From assembly GCA_947177085.1 (NCBI GenBank), contig CAMWTD010000119.1, positions 1 to 6,850 of the forward strand: DNA of 6,850 nt. Direction: 5' to 3'. Under the pieces are notes generated by a model that had not been told where the DNA came from, made no database searches, and saw only the letters and a list, made by a program, of their open reading frames with translations. The stretch is from an uncultured Desulfovibrio sp. GTDB lineage: Bacteria > Desulfobacterota > Desulfovibrionia > Desulfovibrionales > Desulfovibrionaceae. Of this stretch, positions 6,299 to 6,850 are shown piece by piece; the first letter of the stretch is position 1, and every line of letters begins with the position of its first letter. Made by a program: the position numbers and the translations under genes.

Positions 6299-6700
6299 AT
6301 GCAGGCACTCCAAATCGTCACCGCGCGCCGCGAGGAGATGCTGGACATAACCGGAGCCGTGGCGGAACTCGTCCACACCCAAGGCTGGGAAAGGGGGGCG
6401 GTGCATCTCTTCTGCACGCACACCACCTGCGGCCTCACCATCAACGAAGGCGCGGACCCGGACGTGAAGCGCGACCTCATCCGCTTCTTCAACGAAATCG
6501 CGCCGCTGAAACACGGCTGGAGCCACGCCGAAGGCAATACGGACGCCCACATCCGCGCGAGCCTGCTCGGGACCTCCCTGCTCGTCCCGCTGGATGGAGG
6601 CCGTCTGTGCCTTGGCCGCTGGCAGAGCATCTATCTTTACGAAGGCGACGGGCCGAGAACGCGCACGGTGATCGCGCAACTGCTGCGCGCGGAGGATTAA
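6299..6700 (+). CDS. yjbQ: YjbQ/UPF0047 family protein (secondary thiamine-phosphate synthase family)
   Basis: Complete 133-residue member of a widespread small cytoplasmic family, usual length about 130-140. The conserved signatures are all present: HTTCGLTINEGADPDV (41-56), then HAEGNTDAHI (76-85), SLLG (88-91), RLCLGRWQ (102-109) and DGPR (117-120). The His/Asp/Glu residues form the likely metal- or ligand-binding site. The family name comes from weak thiamine-phosphate synthase activity reported for the E. coli protein; its true physiological role is uncertain, and no thiamine gene or TPP riboswitch is visible here. The start ATG follows a GGGGGAG ribosome site that begins at the stop of the acyltransferase gene 12 bp upstream, so the two are probably translated from one mRNA. 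The stop is TAA, and the downstream terminator hairpin begins 57 bp later. Confidence 0.93.
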   Translation: MQALQIVTARREEMLDITGAVAELVHTQGWERGAVHLFCTHTTCGLTINEGADPDVKRDLIRFFNEIAPLKHGWSHAEGNTDAHIRASLLGTSLLVPLDGGRLCLGRWQSIYLYEGDGPRTRTVIAQLLRAED

Positions 6701-6755
6701 CCGGGGCGCAACGGCCCAGCAAAAGGAACCTTGCCAAGGCCGCGAAGAGGAACAG

Positions 6756-6788
6756 AAAAGGGGCCCCAGCTTCGCGCTGAGGCCCCTT
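6756..6788 (-). terminator. Intrinsic terminator of the tRNA-Asn transcript
   Basis: The arms aaggggcc (6758-6765) and ggcccctt (6781-6788) continue inward through one wobble pair to cagc/gctg (6767-6770 with 6776-6779) around a 5-nt loop. That is 13 pairs on the minus strand. There it is followed by TTTTCTGTT, a reasonable T-tract, 8 bp past the tRNA 3' end. On the plus strand position 6766/6780 is a mismatch and the following bases are poor in T, but it may also slow transcription leaving yjbQ. Confidence 0.8.
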
Positions 6789-6796
6789 GGATCTTC

Positions 6797-6850
6797 TGGC
6801 TCCCCGAGACGGACTTGAACCGCCAACCTAGTGATTAACAGTCACCCGCT
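6797..6850 (-). tRNA. tRNA-Asn (anticodon GTT), 3' portion; 5' end outside window
   Basis: The minus strand shows 54 nt of a tRNA. The 3' CCA is encoded (6799-6797), discriminator G precedes it, and the acceptor 3' strand is TCGGGGA. The T arm is GGCGG, TTCAAGT, CCGTC, the variable loop is 5 nt (AGGTT), and the anticodon arm is GGTGA, CTGTTAA, TCACT. The anticodon GTT at 6839-6837 reads Asn codons AAC and AAU. The D arm and 5' acceptor strand lie beyond base 6850; the latter should begin TCCCCGA. The gene converges with yjbQ. Confidence 0.95.

Noticed and set aside
5297..6826. 509-codon open frame on the minus strand
   Set aside because: It runs through the terminator and tRNA and opposite both plus-strand genes, whose family motifs are clear. 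It is a shadow frame.
1..6850. CRISPR array, insertion sequence, toxin-antitoxin or defence module
   Set aside because: No regularly spaced repeats, no transposase or integrase motifs and no small paired toxin genes are seen. All coding space is filled by housekeeping-type genes.

Overview
The window is GC-rich (about two thirds G+C by eye) and gene-dense. It carries chromosomal housekeeping genes with no sign of a mobile element, CRISPR array or defence island. The best guess for the source is a Desulfovibrio-like sulfate reducer (Desulfovibrionaceae, Desulfobacterota). The grounds are the base composition, a HesB/IscA-related small protein of the kind I associate with anaerobes that also make selenoprotein versions, and the mfd plus periplasmic-foldase pairing. 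This assignment is inference; no rRNA or other strong taxonomic marker is present.

Minus strand, read right to left: a small HesB/IscA-type Fe-S protein gene (5063-4740) with a good Shine-Dalgarno and a perfect TTGACA -35 box upstream. Next is a 156-bp gap holding two stable hairpins and a 15-bp palindrome. Then comes mfd, the transcription-repair coupling factor (4583-1062). Its TGA stop overlaps, in an ATGA arrangement, the start of a lipoprotein with a SurA-like N-terminal domain and a degraded parvulin region (1065 to beyond base 1). mfd and the lipoprotein gene form a translationally coupled pair. The Fe-S gene may be co-transcribed with them, because no convincing mfd-specific promoter is visible.

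Plus strand, from the divergent intergenic region 5064-5233: a FemAB/BioF2-like GNAT-fold acyltransferase (5234-6286), then 12 bp later a YjbQ/UPF0047 family protein (6299-6700). These two form a second small operon. At the right edge lies the 3' part of a minus-strand tRNA-Asn(GTT), with its intrinsic terminator between it and the end of yjbQ.

I did not find an obvious new multi-gene system. The items most worth a second look are the structured mfd leader, the Cys-for-Sec HesB-related protein with a CxxCCxxC tail, the non-canonical PPIase lipoprotein coupled to mfd, and the acyltransferase-yjbQ pairing.
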